64,000 nt of DNA, from NCBI GenBank assembly GCA_038049695.1, contig CP142458.1, positions 46,777,001-46,841,000 on the forward strand. The letters run 5' to 3'. This document shows positions 1 to 11,634 of this stretch, in pieces. This DNA comes from Cinnamomum chago. Taxonomy: Eukaryota; Streptophyta; Magnoliopsida; Laurales; Lauraceae. Position numbers and translations under genes: made by a program. The first letter of the stretch is position 1. Every line of letters begins with the position of its first letter. Under the pieces are notes generated by a model, which did not search any database, was not told the DNA's origin, and saw nothing but the letters and a program-made list of their open reading frames with translations.

Positions 1-412
1 ACTCAGGTGTGTAGTGGCTACACACAGTAAGGTCTGAGTCATGGACACTTGAAACATTATACATGTTCATAACTGAGAGATGGAGTTGGACACTTCATCT
101 TGGTATAAGTTATAATGAGATACTCTCCTGTATTCAGGGTGACTTACCTTAGTCACGGAGGTCTTTCCGGATTTATCTCATTAGTGCATGTGTCATGCAT
201 TGAACAAGACCACTTGAAGGTGTGATCTCTAAAATAGTACTATCACAGAGAGAGATCAACTCACCTCTTGCTACTGAGTGACCAGTGCTCTTAATCTTGA
301 GCATTTGTGGATGAACTGACGAAGTCAAGTTCTTGTACTTTAATTCACTATGGGTGAGATCCTGTTCATGGGTCAACAGCTCTGTGTTTTGGGTGCTTGG
401 GCTTGATTAGTT

Positions 413-417
413 GGGAC
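413..417. repeat. Target site duplication of the SIRE element, left copy
   Basis: GGGAC directly precedes the terminal TG of the element at 418 and is repeated at 8904-8908. The uninterrupted paralogous LTR near 52485 has a single copy of this sequence, which confirms it as the insertion site. Confidence 0.95.
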
Positions 418-706
418 TGAAAGTCCAAGATCGAATCCTAGAGGGGGGGGGGGTGAATAGGGTGAGCTCAAAGTCCTAGACCAATTTTAATTCTTTTCAC
501 TTTTAAGTCACTTATGCATTGGAGAATAATAATGAAATCAACTAAACAAGCATAATCCATAAAATGAAAACATAGAGGCAATCACCATAACACAAGCACG
601 TATAGTGGTTCGGCCAAAATTGCCTACATCCACTCCCGGTACACCTACCGGTATCCACTAATTCCACTTAAGGTTTAGGATCACCTCAAACCTTACAACC
701 AACACT

Positions 707-778
707 ATGCTTTTCAAGGCTTAGCATAAACCTTTACAACATATGCTTTTCAAGGCTTAGCATGAACCTTTACAACAT
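707..778. repeat. 36-bp direct repeat, two units, in SIRE LTR
   Basis: Two adjacent units, 707-742 and 743-778, carry ATGCTTTTCAAGGCTTAGCA followed by an ACCTTTACAACAT-like tail. The same pair is in the 5' LTR at 7616-7687. A homologous unit is expanded to five copies at 61427-61597 in the related element. Confidence 0.85.
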
Positions 779-1418
779 GGAACTTTTCTCTTAAACAATA
801 TGCCTAATAATGCATGGATAAAGAGAACAATGAAGTGCAAAGAAATGCCTCTTAATAGGCTAGTTTGAAAATGAAGCTCAAGTTCTAGAACAATGCATGA
901 AAATGACAAAGTCTATGTGAAATGCATTTTCTAGAAGATTACTCTTTCTCTTTTAAAAGATATGAACTTAAATGATGCAAAGATGTTTAACATATATTTG
1001 AGAAAGAGTTGTATGTCTAACACAAGTGATTCATAATGAAAAACAACTTGTTTTCAAAAAGATGATCTAAAGGCTAACAAGTTGATTTTTGAATCAAGAA
1101 ACTAAAATCATGTGTAACTTAGACAATATGTTGCATTCATAAGTCTCATGTGATTTTTAAAGAACTAAGCATGTTATGAAGGTCAACATCTTAATAGGAA
1201 AGCAACTTGTTTATCATGCATTGGAAAATAGATCAAAGATTCAAAACAAAACATGATTTTGAAAAGAGTAGGATTAAAGGAAGCACACCCATTTGAAGAT
1301 CAAAGGTTGAAAAAGAGGAATGGCTTCATAATCCTTGTGAAAGTGCTCCTAAGAAGTTGCTTAGCCTTGGCCTCAAAGGTCTCTCCAATATCAGCAACTT
1401 TTACCAACCAAAAAGCCA

Positions 1419-1427
1419 CTTTTTATA
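1419..1427 (-). promoter_or_regulatory. TATA box in SIRE 3' LTR
   Basis: TATAAAAAG on the minus strand, the duplicate of the 5' LTR box. If used here it would transcribe out of the element toward position 1. Confidence 0.55.
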
Positions 1428-1453
1428 AAGATAAAGTTGCCAACGGCTAGTCC

Positions 1454-1594
1454 TCGGTCGACCGAGAAACAGGTCTCGGTCGACCTAGAAGGCACAACGG
1501 ATATAAATCTGACCGTTGGAGCTTCAGTTCAGAATTCTGCAGAAATGACCTGCAGTTGTCTCGGTCGACCGAGAGGCAGGTCTCGGTCGACCGA
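1454..1594. promoter_or_regulatory. Paired palindromes TCGGTCGACCGA in U3 of SIRE
   Basis: Four copies of the 12-bp self-complementary word start at 1454, 1476, 1561 and 1583. The copy at 1476 has one mismatch (CCTA end). Spacing within each pair is 22 bp. The proximal pair lies about 27-68 bp upstream of the TATA box on the minus strand. The 5' LTR has the same arrangement at 8363-8503. A duplicated palindrome at this distance from a TATA box suggests a transcription-factor site, but the binding factor is unknown. Confidence 0.6.
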
Positions 1595-1994
1595 GACCAC
1601 TGCCTGAAACTGCCCAGAAATTTGACAAATGAGAGAAACTTGAGGCTTTAGAGGGCACCTTCCAAAGGACTTTCAAACACATCTACCAAGCATTAAATCA
1701 TGACTAAAAGAAGATGAAAACTGAGATTTTAAAGCCATGAAAACTCCAAAACACAGTAATGAATTTAAAGCTAGAAACTTTGGAAAGCTTGGAAGGAGTT
1801 TTGAAATCAAAAACTCTATGAACTGAAGAGGCAACCTGAACAAGTAAACCATCCATGATATTTGATAAAACAAGGATTCAAGAAGAAGAAATATGCATGA
1901 TGCTCCTATGAATAAAGCCATGAATGAATGAGAGAACAAGCTATATGAAAGTGAATGCATCCTATCAAATTGCAACAAAACTAAAACTCTAACA

Positions 1995-2009
1995 ATCTCC
2001 CCCTTTGCA
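1995..2009 (-). other. Polypurine tract of SIRE
   Basis: On the minus strand TGCAAAGGGGGAGAT directly abuts the 3' LTR start TGTTAGAG. This is where plus-strand DNA synthesis would be primed. Similar purine tracts recur at 2245-2256, 2281-2290 and 2305-2316. Confidence 0.9.
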
Positions 2010-2433
2010 ATTTGATGGCTACTCTTGAAGCTTGAACTCTCTTTCAATTTCCTCTTCAGCTAGAACTCTTGAAGCTTGAACTTTTGATGCTTGAACTTTG
2101 GATATTTAAGGAGCTTTGGATAATTAAGGAGCTTTGGATATTTGGGAGCATTTGGATCTTTTGGAGCTTTGGATTTTCCTTGTAGGAGCGACGACAAAAG
2201 ACGACCAACCTAGAAGCTATACACAAAATGCACTCTAGGCAAAGCTACTCCCCCTCAATCAAAGCAACCCTTTTTAAATCTTCTCCCCCTCACTTGGTGA
2301 GCTCTCTCCCCCTTTGACATCTAATTGCAAAGGAGCCCGCCCATCAAAGATAAAACACATAACCTTGTTAGTAGCACCTGCTTATAAGAGATATAAAACT
2401 AAGATTAGAAACAGGTGAGAAGCCAACAAGAAG
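2010..2433 (-). other. 3' untranslated region of SIRE
   Basis: This is non-coding sequence between the gag-pol stop and the polypurine tract. It holds three extra purine-rich tracts and four units of an 18-bp repeat (2096-2166, CTTTGGATATTTAAGGAG-like). It is too short for the env-like ORF found in some SIRE elements. Confidence 0.75.
2096..2166. repeat. 18-bp tandem repeat, four units
   Basis: Units 2096-2113, 2114-2131, 2132-2148 and 2149-2166 share CTTTGGATA and GGAG ends. The last two are more diverged. Confidence 0.8.
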
Positions 2434-5400
2434 TTAGAATTCAGGGCAAGGGCCAATGCCCAATTGATGTCTCAATTTAATGAAACGATCATTTCCAAGG
2501 GGTTTAGTGAACAGATCAGCCAATTGGGTATCTGTAGGGACAAACAATAGCTCAATAGTGCCTTGGTCAGCATGATCACGCAAGAAATGATAGCGAATGT
2601 CAATGTGTTTAGTGCGTGAGTGTTGAACAGGATTTTTTGAGATACTGATGGCACTGGAGTTGTCACACATGATAGGCATGCATTGTTGTGGAACATTATA
2701 GTCTAATAAGGTTTGTTTCATCCACAACAGCTGGGCACAGCAGCTACCTGCAGCAATATATTCAGCTTCTGCAGTAGACAAGGATACAGAATTTTGCTTT
2801 TTGCTATGCCAGGCTACTAAGCAATTTCCTAAGAAATAACAGCAGCCACTAGTGCTCTTCCTATCATCTATGGATCCTGCCCAATCTGCATCACTATATC
2901 CAATTAATTGCAGAGTTGAGTCATGAGGATACCAGATACCATAATGAGAAGTCCCATTAATATATTTTATGATACGCTTAACAGCTTTAATGTGAGACTC
3001 TCGGGGGTCAGATTGATACCTAGCACATATCCCAACGCTAAACGAGATATCAGGGCGACTAGCAGTGAGGTAGAGAAGGCTTCCTATCATGCTCCTATAG
3101 AGTTTTTGGTCTGCTTTCTTACCCTGAAGGTCACTAGAGATTTTAGTAGAGGATCCCATAGGATTGCAACTAGTCTTAGATTCTCCTAATCCAAACTTTT
3201 TCACTATTTCTAGAGCAAACTTGGATTGACTAAGAAATATACCTTGATCAGTCTGACTAACTTGTAATCCTAGAAAGAACTGAAGGGGTCCTACCAAACT
3301 CATTTCAAACGTGGAGCTCATTAACTTAGAAAAACCTTGAGCAAGATGATCAGATGTTGATCCAAAAACAATGTCGTCCACATATATTTGAGCAATGAGA
3401 ATATCTTTACCAACCTTTTTAATGAATAGAGTCTTGTCCACATTCCCACACTCATATCCATTTTCAAGTAAGTGACTTGTCAGCTTTTCATACCAGGCTC
3501 TTGGGGCTTGTTTCAATCCATAAAGAGCCTTTTTCAACTTAAAAACATATTCTGGGTGATGAGGATCCCCAAAGCCTTGAGGTTGAGTAACATACACATC
3601 TTCCTCAATTTCACCATTCAAAAAGGCACTCTTCACATCCATTTGAAACAGTTTAATCCTCATGCTGTTGGCATAAGCTAATAGAATTCGAATAGACTCC
3701 AATCGAGCTACTGGGGCAAAGGTTTCCTCAAAATCAACTCCTTCAACTTGAGCATACCCTTTGGCTACAAGTCTAGCTTTGTTCCTTATAACATTTCCTG
3801 ATTCGTCCAGCTTATTCTTGAAAATCCATTTGGTGCCAATTTGACTTTTGCCTTCAGGAAGAGGTACAAGATCCCACACATCATTCTTTCTAAACTGATT
3901 TAGCTCATCTTGCATGGCATCAATCCATTCAGACTTGGTTTCTGCTTCAGAGAAATTCTTGGGCTCAATTTGTGAAACAAATGAATAGTGAGCACACAGA
4001 TTATGAACCTGTCTTCTTGTCATGACTCCTTTTGAGATATCTCCAATGACATTATCCAGATGATGATTTCTTAAAAGCTTTGTGGGCATAGAGGGGACTG
4101 AGGGAATCTCTTCTTCAATTTCAGATGAAATAGGCTGCTCAACTGAGATCTCTTCTTCATCATGAGGATTTTTCTTAATTTGATTAGCCTCATCAACTAC
4201 AACATGAGCTGATTCCATGACAGCCATAGATCTAAGATTGAAAACTCTATAAGCCTTGCTTTTATCAGAATATCCTAAGAAGATCCCTTCATCAGATTTA
4301 GAATCGAACTTTTCAAGCTGCTCTCTATCTCTTAAAATATAGCACTTGCTACCAAACACCTTAAGATACCCCAGATTAGGTTTTCTTCCAAAATACAGCT
4401 CATAAGGGGTTTTGTTAGTGTTCTTTGTCAGATAAACACGGTTAATAAGATAGCATGCGGTATTGACAGCTTCAGCCCACAAGTTTCGCGGGAGATTTTT
4501 CTCATTAAGAAGGGTTCTGGCCATTTCTTGAATAACTCTGTTTCTCCGTTCAGCTACTCCATTTTGCTGAGGAGTTTTTGGAGCAGAGAATTGATGACTG
4601 ATCCCATGGCTTTCACAGAAGTCTGCAAATCTTTCATTTTCAAATTCACCTCCATGATCACTTCTTATCTTCTTAATTTTGCAGTCCTTCTCAACTTGAA
4701 TTTTCTTGCAAATCCTTATGATATTATCTATTGCATCAGATTTAGCATGAAGAAAGGCAACCCATCCAAATCTCGAATAATCATCAACCATCACTAGGAT
4801 ATACTTTCTTCCACCAATACTTTGAACAGGCGCTGGTCCAATGAGGTCCATATGAATGAGTTCAAGGGGACGAGCTGAGGATATATCTTTTATACCTTTA
4901 AAACTTTTCTTGATCTGTTTACCCATTTGACAAGCTTTGCACAATTCAGATTTGTAGTCATCTAATTTGGGTATTCCTCTAACAATTTCTTTCTTTGATA
5001 AGATCCTCATCAGTTTGTAATTTATATGTCCCATTCTTTGATGCCACAACTGATTTTCTTGAACTTTAGACATTAAACACATGGATTCATTCTCACAACA
5101 TTCTTCTATGGTGTAGATGTTATCTTTAGTACGTAATCCAGTCAGTAGAACTTTGTGGGATTTCTCATCCAGAACTTTGCAGGATTTGCTATCAAAGACA
5201 ACTTTGTTTCCTTTGTCACACAACTGACTTATGCTCAAGAGATTATGCTTTAAACCATCCACAAGGAAAACATCTTTTAAAGTAGGCATTTGATCTCCTC
5301 CAACACAGCCTTTTCCTATAATCTGAGCTTTCCTATTATCTCCAAAAGACACATTACCTCCATCATAGTCCTCAAGAGTGATAAATCTAGAACGGTCTCC

Positions 5401-7251
5401 AGTCATATGCTTGGAGCATCCACTGTCCAAAAACCATCTAGAGTTTTCTTTAACTTTAAGAGCGGTTCGAACTAAGAAATTCTTGACACCTTTCTCTTTT
5501 TCAATCCAAGTAGCCTTAATGAAAGTGGAAGTAGAGGTCTTGGGAACAAATTTGAAATGAGCTCTAGAACTATGTTTTTGAGACATCCTAAACTTAAAAG
5601 GACAGTTAGGAACTAGATGACCTATTTGATTGCAAAAATGACAAGTCCATCTAGAGGAAAAGAAGATTTTACCTATAGGTTTGAGATGAGTCCTAGTATT
5701 ATGTTGAAAGCTATTCTTCTTGCTACTAGAGGAGCATTCAAAACCTATACCATTCTTGTTACCAAAGACTTTATTCAAACCTAACATTTGATAGAATTTG
5801 TCATTGCCTAAGGTAAATTTTTCAACAACATGTTTTCCCTTTTCAAGTTTCATTTGAAGAGATTCTGATTCTTGTTGACTAGATTCCAGCAGACTTTGTA
5901 ATTTATGAATTTCTTTTTCAGCTTTAGCAAGATTGTCATTAGAAGTAGTCAACTTGGATTGAACATTTTTTATCTCATTGTCTTTCAAGATTAATTGATC
6001 TTTTAAAACATCTAGATCATTCACAAGCCTTTTAGATTCACTTTTTAAGCTTTTATTTTTCTTGGTTATGACTTCACATAGTTCATATAGTTCCTCATAG
6101 GCTTGATGAATATCATTGTCATTATCCTCTTCATTTACTTCTTCTATTAATACATTATGATCATTGATTTCTTCAATGGGAGTGAAGAGAAGCCAAGAAG
6201 TGGAATTATCATTATCTTCATCATTTTGAGGTTCATTATTGTCACTACTTTCATCTTCATCATCATCCCAAGTTATGTTCAAGACTTTCTTTCCTTTCTT
6301 ATCTTTCTTTTCAGATTCTTTAGGTGAGGGACAATTTTGAGCGATGTGACCAAAGCCTTTACAGTTGTAACATTGCACATCTCTTTTGGAAAAAGATCCC
6401 CTTGAGTTCCTTTGAAAATTTTCATTTCTAGAATCCTCAACATGTTTATAGTTCTTTTTATTTCTAAGGATATTTTTAAACTTCTTAACAAGCAAGATGG
6501 CATTTTCATCCTCACTCTCACTCTCATTATCATTTTCTTTGTGTTGGGAGCTAAGAGCTACACCTTTCTTCTTGCTAGGGACTTCAAAATCTAGTTCATA
6601 AGTAAGAAGATTTCCTCTAAGTTCTTCTATTTTGATCTTGTCCACATCTTTGCTTTCAGTTATAGCAACTATCTTAGGTTTGAACCTTTTGGGAAGAGAT
6701 CTTAATATTTTCCTAACAGCTTTGGACTCATCCATCTTCTCTCCTAGACCTATGAGGGAATTAACAATCTCCATGAATTTAGTATAGAACTCATCAAATG
6801 TTTCTTCCTCTTGCATTTTGAGTTCTTCATACTTAGTTGACAACATTTGGATTTTAGCTATTTTGACTTGATTGGTCCCTTCATGAGTGGTCTCTAAGGT
6901 ATCCCACACTTCCTTAGCAGTAATACAATTTACTACCCTATTGAACTCTTCTTGGGACAAGGCACAAAACAAGGCATTTTTAGCTTTAGCATTTAGATTT
7001 GCCCTATCTTTCTCTCCTTGAGTCCAATCTTTCTTAGCCTTACCCTTGATAGCTATGACATGTCCTTCAGAATCTTTTTCAGTGATAATGGGTTCATGAT
7101 ACCCTTCTTCAATGATACTCCAAACATCTATACTTTGAGATTCAAGAAAGACTTGCATCCTAATTTTCCAATACCGGTAATGTGAGCCATTGAACAAAGG
7201 AGGTCTATTGGTGGCATGACCTTCTCCTAAGTGGGATTGCATGGTGAACAC
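2434..7251 (-). CDS. gag-pol: Gag-Pol polyprotein, SIRE-type copia, intact
   Basis: One 1,605-residue reading frame encodes the whole retrotransposon polyprotein. Domains in order: copia-type gag (about 15-220); CCHC zinc knuckle 294-307; acidic linker and coiled coil (about 370-475); second CCHC knuckle 537-550; aspartic protease with DSG at 609-611; GAG-pre-integrase zinc-binding region (H737, H742, C771, C774); integrase core with D802, D865 and E901 (35 residues between the last two); copia RT with D1205 and YVDD 1290-1293; RNase H with D1454/D1456, E1495/E1497 and D1530. All catalytic residues I can identify are present. Start ATG at 7251 is about 65 bp after the primer site and begins [11 protein letters not shown], typical of the lineage; Met4 is an alternative start. 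There is no gag/pol frameshift or stop, so the Gag:Pol ratio must be set another way. Confidence 0.97.
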   Translation of the reverse strand: MFTMQSHLGEGHATNRPPLFNGSHYRYWKIRMQVFLESQSIDVWSIIEEGYHEPIITEKDSEGHVIAIKGKAKKDWTQGEKDRANLNAKAKNALFCALSQEEFNRVVNCITAKEVWDTLETTHEGTNQVKIAKIQMLSTKYEELKMQEEETFDEFYTKFMEIVNSLIGLGEKMDESKAVRKILRSLPKRFKPKIVAITESKDVDKIKIEELRGNLLTYELDFEVPSKKKGVALSSQHKENDNESESEDENAILLVKKFKNILRNKKNYKHVEDSRNENFQRNSRGSFSKRDVQCYNCKGFGHIAQNCPSPKESEKKDKKGKKVLNITWDDDEDESSDNNEPQNDEDNDNSTSWLLFTPIEEINDHNVLIEEVNEEDNDNDIHQAYEELYELCEVITKKNKSLKSESKRLVNDLDVLKDQLILKDNEIKNVQSKLTTSNDNLAKAEKEIHKLQSLLESSQQESESLQMKLEKGKHVVEKFTLGNDKFYQMLGLNKVFGNKNGIGFECSSSSKKNSFQHNTRTHLKPIGKIFFSSRWTCHFCNQIGHLVPNCPFKFRMSQKHSSRAHFKFVPKTSTSTFIKATWIEKEKGVKNFLVRTALKVKENSRWFLDSGCSKHMTGDRSRFITLEDYDGGNVSFGDNRKAQIIGKGCVGGDQMPTLKDVFLVDGLKHNLLSISQLCDKGNKVVFDSKSCKVLDEKSHKVLLTGLRTKDNIYTIEECCENESMCLMSKVQENQLWHQRMGHINYKLMRILSKKEIVRGIPKLDDYKSELCKACQMGKQIKKSFKGIKDISSARPLELIHMDLIGPAPVQSIGGRKYILVMVDDYSRFGWVAFLHAKSDAIDNIIRICKKIQVEKDCKIKKIRSDHGGEFENERFADFCESHGISHQFSAPKTPQQNGVAERRNRVIQEMARTLLNEKNLPRNLWAEAVNTACYLINRVYLTKNTNKTPYELYFGRKPNLGYLKVFGSKCYILRDREQLEKFDSKSDEGIFLGYSDKSKAYRVFNLRSMAVMESAHVVVDEANQIKKNPHDEEEISVEQPISSEIEEEIPSVPSMPTKLLRNHHLDNVIGDISKGVMTRRQVHNLCAHYSFVSQIEPKNFSEAETKSEWIDAMQDELNQFRKNDVWDLVPLPEGKSQIGTKWIFKNKLDESGNVIRNKARLVAKGYAQVEGVDFEETFAPVARLESIRILLAYANSMRIKLFQMDVKSAFLNGEIEEDVYVTQPQGFGDPHHPEYVFKLKKALYGLKQAPRAWYEKLTSHLLENGYECGNVDKTLFIKKVGKDILIAQIYVDDIVFGSTSDHLAQGFSKLMSSTFEMSLVGPLQFFLGLQVSQTDQGIFLSQSKFALEIVKKFGLGESKTSCNPMGSSTKISSDLQGKKADQKLYRSMIGSLLYLTASRPDISFSVGICARYQSDPRESHIKAVKRIIKYINGTSHYGIWYPHDSTLQLIGYSDADWAGSIDDRKSTSGCCYFLGNCLVAWHSKKQNSVSLSTAEAEYIAAGSCCAQLLWMKQTLLDYNVPQQCMPIMCDNSSAISISKNPVQHSRTKHIDIRYHFLRDHADQGTIELLFVPTDTQLADLFTKPLGNDRFIKLRHQLGIGPCPEF

Positions 7252-7314
7252 AAAAGCTAAAACTCACTCTAAGGATTCTAACTCTAGGTGGTTAGACCTA
7301 ATCAAGAGCACCTA

Positions 7315-7327
7315 GGCTCTGATACCA
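7315..7327 (-). other. Primer binding site, initiator Met tRNA type
   Basis: TGGTATCAGAGCC on the minus strand lies 2 bp inside the 5' LTR boundary at 7330. This matches the 3' end of plant initiator methionine tRNA, as known for most copia elements. Confidence 0.93.
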
Positions 7328-7329
7328 AT

Positions 7330-8903
7330 TGAAAGTCCAAGATCGAATCCTAGAGGGGGGGGTGAATAGGGTGAGCTCAAAGTCCTAGACCAATTTTAAT
7401 TCTTTTCACTTTTAAGTCACTTATGCATTGGAGAATAATAATGAAATCAACTAAACAAGCATAATCCATAAAATGAAAACATAGAGGCAATCACCATAAC
7501 ACAAGCACGTATAGTGGTTCGGCCAAAATTGCCTACATCCACTCCCGGTACACCTACCGGTATCCACTAATTCCACTTAAGGTTTAGGATCACCTCAAAC
7601 CTTACAACCAACACTATGCTTTTCAAGGCTTAGCATAAACCTTTACAACATATGCTTTTCAAGGCTTAGCATGAACCTTTACAACATGGAACTTTTCTCT
7701 TAAACAATATGCCTAATAATGCATGGATAAAGAGAACAATGAAGTGCAAAGAAATGCCTCTTAATAGGCTAGTTTGAAAATGAAGCTCAAGTTCTAGAAC
7801 AATGCATGAAAATGACAAAGTCTATGTGAAATGCATTTTCTAGAAGATTACTCTTTCTCTTTTAAAAGATATGAACTTAAATGATGCAAAGATGTTTAAC
7901 ATATATTTGAGAAAGAGTTGTATGTCTAACACAAGTGATTCATAATGAAAAACAACTTGTTTTCAAAAAGATGATCTAAAGGCTAACAAGTTGATTTTTG
8001 AATCAAGAAACTAAAATCATGTGTAACTTAGACAATATGTTGCATTCATAAGTCTCATGTGATTTTTAAAGAACTAAGCATGTTATGAAGGTCAACATCT
8101 TAATAGGAAAGCAACTTGTTTATCATGCATTGGAAAATAGATCAAAGATTCAAAACAAAACATGATTTTGAAAAGAGTAGGATTAAAGGAAGCACACCCA
8201 TTTGAAGATCAAAGGTTGAAAAAGAGGAATGGCTTCATAATCCTTGTGAAAGTGCTCCTAAGAAGTTGCTTAGCCTTGGCCTCAAAGGTCTCTCCAATAT
8301 CAGCAACTTTTACCAACCAAAAAGCCACTTTTTATAAAGATAAAGTTGCCAACGGCTAGTCCTCGGTCGACCGAGAAACAGGTCTCAGTCGACCTAGAAG
8401 GCACAACGGATATAAATCTGACCGTTGGAGCTTCAGTTCAGAATTCTGCAGAAATGACCTGCAGTTGTCTCGGTCGACCGAGAGGCAGGTCTCGGTCGAC
8501 CGAGACCACTGCCTGAAACTGCCCAGAAATTTGACAAATGAGAGAAACTTGAGGCTTTAGAGGGCACCTTCCAAAGGACTTTCAAACACATCTACCAAGC
8601 ATTAAATCATGACTAAAAGAAGATGAAAACTGAGCTTTTAAAGCCATGAAAACTCCAAAACACAGTAATGAATTTAAAGCTAGAAACTTTGGAAAGCTTG
8701 GAAGGAGTTTTGAAATCAAAAACTCTATGAACTGAAGAGGCAACCTGAACAAGTAAACCATGCATGATATTTGATAAAACAAGGATTCAAGAAGAAGAAA
8801 TATGCATGATGCTCCTATGAATAAAGCCATGAATGAATGAGAGAACAAGCTATATGAAAGTGAATGCATCCTATCAAATTGCAACAAAACTAAAACTCTA
8901 ACA
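7330..8903 (-). repeat. 5' LTR of the SIRE element
   Basis: This 1,574 bp LTR is nearly identical to 418-1994. Substitutions seen by eye are near 8391, 8632 and 8767, and the G run is 8 instead of 11. It is directly followed (minus strand) by the primer binding site, so its promoter would drive the element. Confidence 0.95.
8328..8336 (-). promoter_or_regulatory. TATA box in SIRE 5' LTR
   Basis: On the minus strand this reads TATAAAAAG. The same box is at 1419-1427 in the 3' LTR. Two palindrome pairs (8363-8396 and 8470-8503) lie just upstream. A TATA box at about the same distance downstream of the same palindrome pair occurs in the related element at 60788. Confidence 0.65.
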
Positions 8904-8908
8904 GGGAC
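8904..8908. repeat. Target site duplication of the SIRE element, right copy
   Basis: GGGAC directly follows the terminal CA at 8903. Together with 413-417 it defines the exact insertion boundaries. Confidence 0.95.
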
Positions 8909-9779
8909 GTGCAAATGCAATATGGAATCTATGCCATTGTGTAATGGAATGATCGTCCCCTTAGAATTATCCGATTAATCATCAGAATCTAAGATCTTAG
9001 TATATGGATGTTCCATATGGATATTAAACTTGTGGGTCGCTCCCTGGATCAAGAGAATGATATCCGGATGATGATTAAGTCAAGGGTACGAAGTTCTAAG
9101 GTTGAGATGTAATCAAGAAGGTAGATAGTACATCGGTTAACCTACTTGATTATGGATGTTACATAGAGGGGCATTATGGTCATTGTACTTGGTAGGTCAA
9201 AGACAATCGTCTATTTATGATGAGCTTTATTTGCAATTTAATATTTGTCCCTGGAGTGCAACCATAACTCTCTAGTGGAATGAGTTAGGGTTAAAATGAT
9301 CTTAATGTTGCTATGGGGTTAGCATGGACATTTTGGTCATTTTGGGAGCCAAGGGCAAATATGTCTTTTGGTCCCTCTTCTAGCCACTTTCCTATATTGG
9401 CATGGTTTCCTAATTTAATTAAATGATATGTGGTTGAATTATTTTGTGGAAGAATAATTTTGAGTTTAAATTCTAATAGGCTCTTGATGGCATACATGAA
9501 TTTAACTCTAGCTAAATTATTGACTAGTGGGCCATGGTGTGTTTAGCTATCTTGTGGGCCAGCCATAAGTGGAGCCCCTTGTGTGAGGTTTCCAAGTTTG
9601 ATTAGGTATCTTTACTTGGAAGGAAAGACTCCTCTTTGGGTAAGAATTCCATTGATCAAAGGTTACTAATTTTAGTGTCTTTAATTAGTAAGTGTTGCAC
9701 AACTAAAGGGGAGGTTGCTATTCTTTTTAGGGATTGACATTCCTATTGGAAAGAGTATTCCTTAAAGGAATCAAATCTT

Positions 9780-9790
9780 TATATATATAG
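9780..9790 (+). promoter_or_regulatory. TATA box of copia-B LTR
   Basis: The string TATATATATAG lies in the middle of the copia-B LTR and is followed by GGGGAG. It is the best candidate for the LTR promoter. The equivalent position in the minus-strand LTR copy reads TATAAATA at 51604-51611. Confidence 0.5.
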
Positions 9791-10362
9791 GGGAGTCTCC
9801 TTTGGGCGTGCAACACACAACACAAGAGATCAAGTGGCTGGAATAAAACCCTAGGGGCGTGAATCACTAGGAGGATACATTGGCCGCCCAAGAGCAAGGA
9901 GAAGCTCACTCACGCCCAACCCTTGCTGCCCTCTTCTTCTTCATTGGAGAGGAGATCAGGTCCTTGTCTTGATTCCACAAAGTGTAGTTCAGAAAACCCT
10001 TCTTAGGATTCCATAGTTTGATCCCACCATCAACACCAATCAGATTGGGAAGTGGAATAGGAGAGAAGATCAAAGGAAAAATTCTGCAACAAATTTCTGC
10101 ACCTGTATTGCTGATTGCAGGCTGAGTTCAGACCTTTGAAGGCTTTCTTTTCAGAGTTTAGAGGCACTCAAATCATCAAGGTATTAGTCCTCTAACATCT
10201 CCTTACATTTAGACACATGTTGATAATGATTTCATGGAGTTATATGCATGTTTTCATGGCTGAAATCAGATCTGAATTCTAGTTTTTTAAAACTTGCAAA
10301 TCAAAGGCAGCCATGGACGTCCTCTTGAGTATGAGTTCAGATCAGTAATGCATTATCTTTCA

Positions 10363-11389
10363 AAACTTTTGTCTAATAATTCTTGTAACTAAATCTTCAA
10401 TTCTCCCAATTCTGCCGAAGCCATACGATATGGTGCAATCGAAATCAGAGCGGTCCCTAGTAACAACTCAATGGTGAAGTCAATCTCTCTAATGTGTGGC
10501 AAACCTGGAATCTCCTTCGGAAAAACATCTGGAAATTCCCAAACAATAGGGATCTCCTCCACCCCTTGGGACCGTTTATCCTCCATGATAAACGCCAAAT
10601 AGGCATCACATCCACTTTTCAATAGTTTATCAGCCTTCAGTGCTGAGACAAACCCTGTACGAGGATTTATCCTCTCTCCCTGAAACAACACTCCTATTGA
10701 TGTCTCATCTAACTTAAAGGTAAGGGTTTTATGGAAACAATCCATCGTGTCATGGTACCCTGCCAACCAATCCATCCCTAGGATGACATCGTAATCATGC
10801 ATCTCCAATAAAATCAGGTTTGCAGGTAAGACCACTTCTCCTATCTGAACTGTACAACTAGGATAAAATGATCTATAAATAACTTGTTTACCTATTAGGG
10901 TTGACACGGTCAAAATGAACTCAAGTTCTCTAGCATGCACATCTATCAATTTAGAAAATTCGTGGGATAGAAATGAATGTGTAGAGCCAGGGTCAAATAA
11001 AATCCTAGCTTTAATCCCACAAACAAGAAGTGTACCTTCCACTACATTGCCTGCTGCTTCTGAATCCGCCCTATTGACCGCATAGATTTGCCCTTGATGT
11101 TGTGGTCAATTCTGAGCCTGCTGTGGCCTGCCTTGTGGGGCATTTCTGTTCTGTTGCGGGGGACGTTGATTCTAATTCTATCCTTGTTGACGGGCCTGAT
11201 GCTGCTGTTGTGGTCAATGCTGCTGCTGTGGTGCTTGTTGCTGAAGTGGCATTGCCTGATTTTGGATAACTATTGCATTCTGTGGCGGTGTTGGACGTTG
11301 TGCTCCCTGCCGTTGCTGATTCTGCCTATTCTATCTTAGACAGTCCCTCAACTGATGGTTCATGGAACCGCATCAGAAGCATGCTCCTG
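10363..11389 (-). pseudogene. Tekay-type gag end, protease and RT start, truncated
   Basis: Reading on the minus strand from 11389: a zinc knuckle (C-F-stop-C-G-S-M-N-H, with an Arg codon changed to stop), a Gln-rich stretch, then a 217-residue open frame (11042-10389) with retropepsin motif DPGSTHSFLS, the GMDWLAGYHDTMDC region and the linker to RT ending at GELKI. The remaining RT is cut off by the copia-B LTR ending at 10362. It resembles the plus-strand element at 39510-42782 more than its neighbour at 16803-24784. It may be the continuation of the gag fragment at 27545-28041, with about 500 bp missing between them. Confidence 0.85.
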
Positions 11390-11634
11390 TAAGTTGTTGG
11401 CGTATTGGTCGTGTCCGACTCATTCTGATTACTGCCTGAAGCATTATTGTTTAGAAACTTTCTTGGAGGCATGATGCTGTAAAACAAGGTGTTAGTACAC
11501 AATAATCATGGTATAAGGGTTTCTAAGGTCCTATACCAAACGAATCTATCGAATTCACGAATCCTCGCCACGTTCCTAAGACCTTTCTAGTGTCTTTTAA
11601 GTGTCTGAAACAAGTCCTGCTCTGATACTAGTTC
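11390..11634 (-). other. Primer site, leader and gag start joined to an LTR on its downstream side
   Basis: Minus strand: a primer site TAGTATCAGAGC at 11619-11630 follows the LTR boundary at 11635. A leader and an ATG at 11472 encode about 27 Gag residues (MPPRKFLNNNASGS start) matching the start at 24622. At about 11389 this joins abruptly to the zinc-knuckle region of a different Tekay subfamily, out of frame. So the LTR at 11635-16802 is followed by 5'-type internal sequence on one side and 3'-type on the other. Confidence 0.8.

Larger units (their letters stand above)
418..1994 (-). repeat. 3' LTR of the SIRE element
   Basis: This 1,577 bp LTR runs, on the minus strand, from TGTTAGAG to GGACTTTCA. 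It contains a TATA box at 1419-1427, two pairs of TCGGTCGACCGA palindromes upstream of it (1454-1487 and 1561-1594), a duplicated 36-bp unit (707-778) and a run of 11 G (plus strand) near the U5 end. Confidence 0.95.
418..8903 (-). mobile_element. Complete SIRE/Maximus-type Ty1/copia retrotransposon
   Basis: This is an 8,486 bp element on the minus strand. It has 5' LTR 7330-8903, primer binding site 7315-7327, one uninterrupted gag-pol ORF 2434-7251, polypurine tract 1995-2009, 3' LTR 418-1994 and a 5-bp target duplication. Domain order gag, protease, integrase, RT, RNase H is copia-type. A long coiled coil between two zinc knuckles in gag, together with the LTR ends, points to the SIRE/Maximus lineage. 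By eye the two LTRs differ at three substitutions plus G-run length (11 versus 8), so the insertion is recent. No env-like ORF is present between pol and the 3' LTR. I see no lesion that would prevent activity. Confidence 0.95.
1..10362 (+). mobile_element. LTR of copia family B, split by a nested SIRE element
   Basis: Segments 1-417 and 8909-10362 together match the reverse complement of the LTR at 51056-53049. The window starts roughly 145 bp inside this LTR. The right end reads CTTTCA at 10362, the usual copia U5 terminus. No primer binding site follows; Tekay-type RT sequence resumes directly at 10363. It is therefore either a 3' LTR whose internal domain lies left of the window, or a solo LTR. 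It was inserted into the Tekay remnant at 10363-11389. The SIRE element at 418-8903 interrupts it cleanly, so this LTR is the older of the two. Confidence 0.85.

Noticed and set aside
1253..1450. 65-codon frame repeated at 8162-8359
   Set aside because: It lies in both LTRs of the SIRE element on the strand opposite to transcription; duplication reflects the LTRs, not a gene.
2010..2433. env-like ORF expected in some SIRE elements
   Set aside because: Only about 420 bp lie between pol and the polypurine tract, with stops in all frames and no signal peptide or membrane segment.
7315..7327. tRNA gene remnant
   Set aside because: Matches are limited to the 3' terminal 12-13 nt of a tRNA next to LTRs, which is a primer site, not a tRNA gene. 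The same applies to 24769, 51042 and 61879.
11088..11339. Leu/Trp-rich open frame on the plus strand
   Set aside because: It is the antisense shadow of the Gln-rich gag tail (CAA/CAG repeats read as TTG/CTG). The same shadow occurs at 23423-23995 and 40402-40980.
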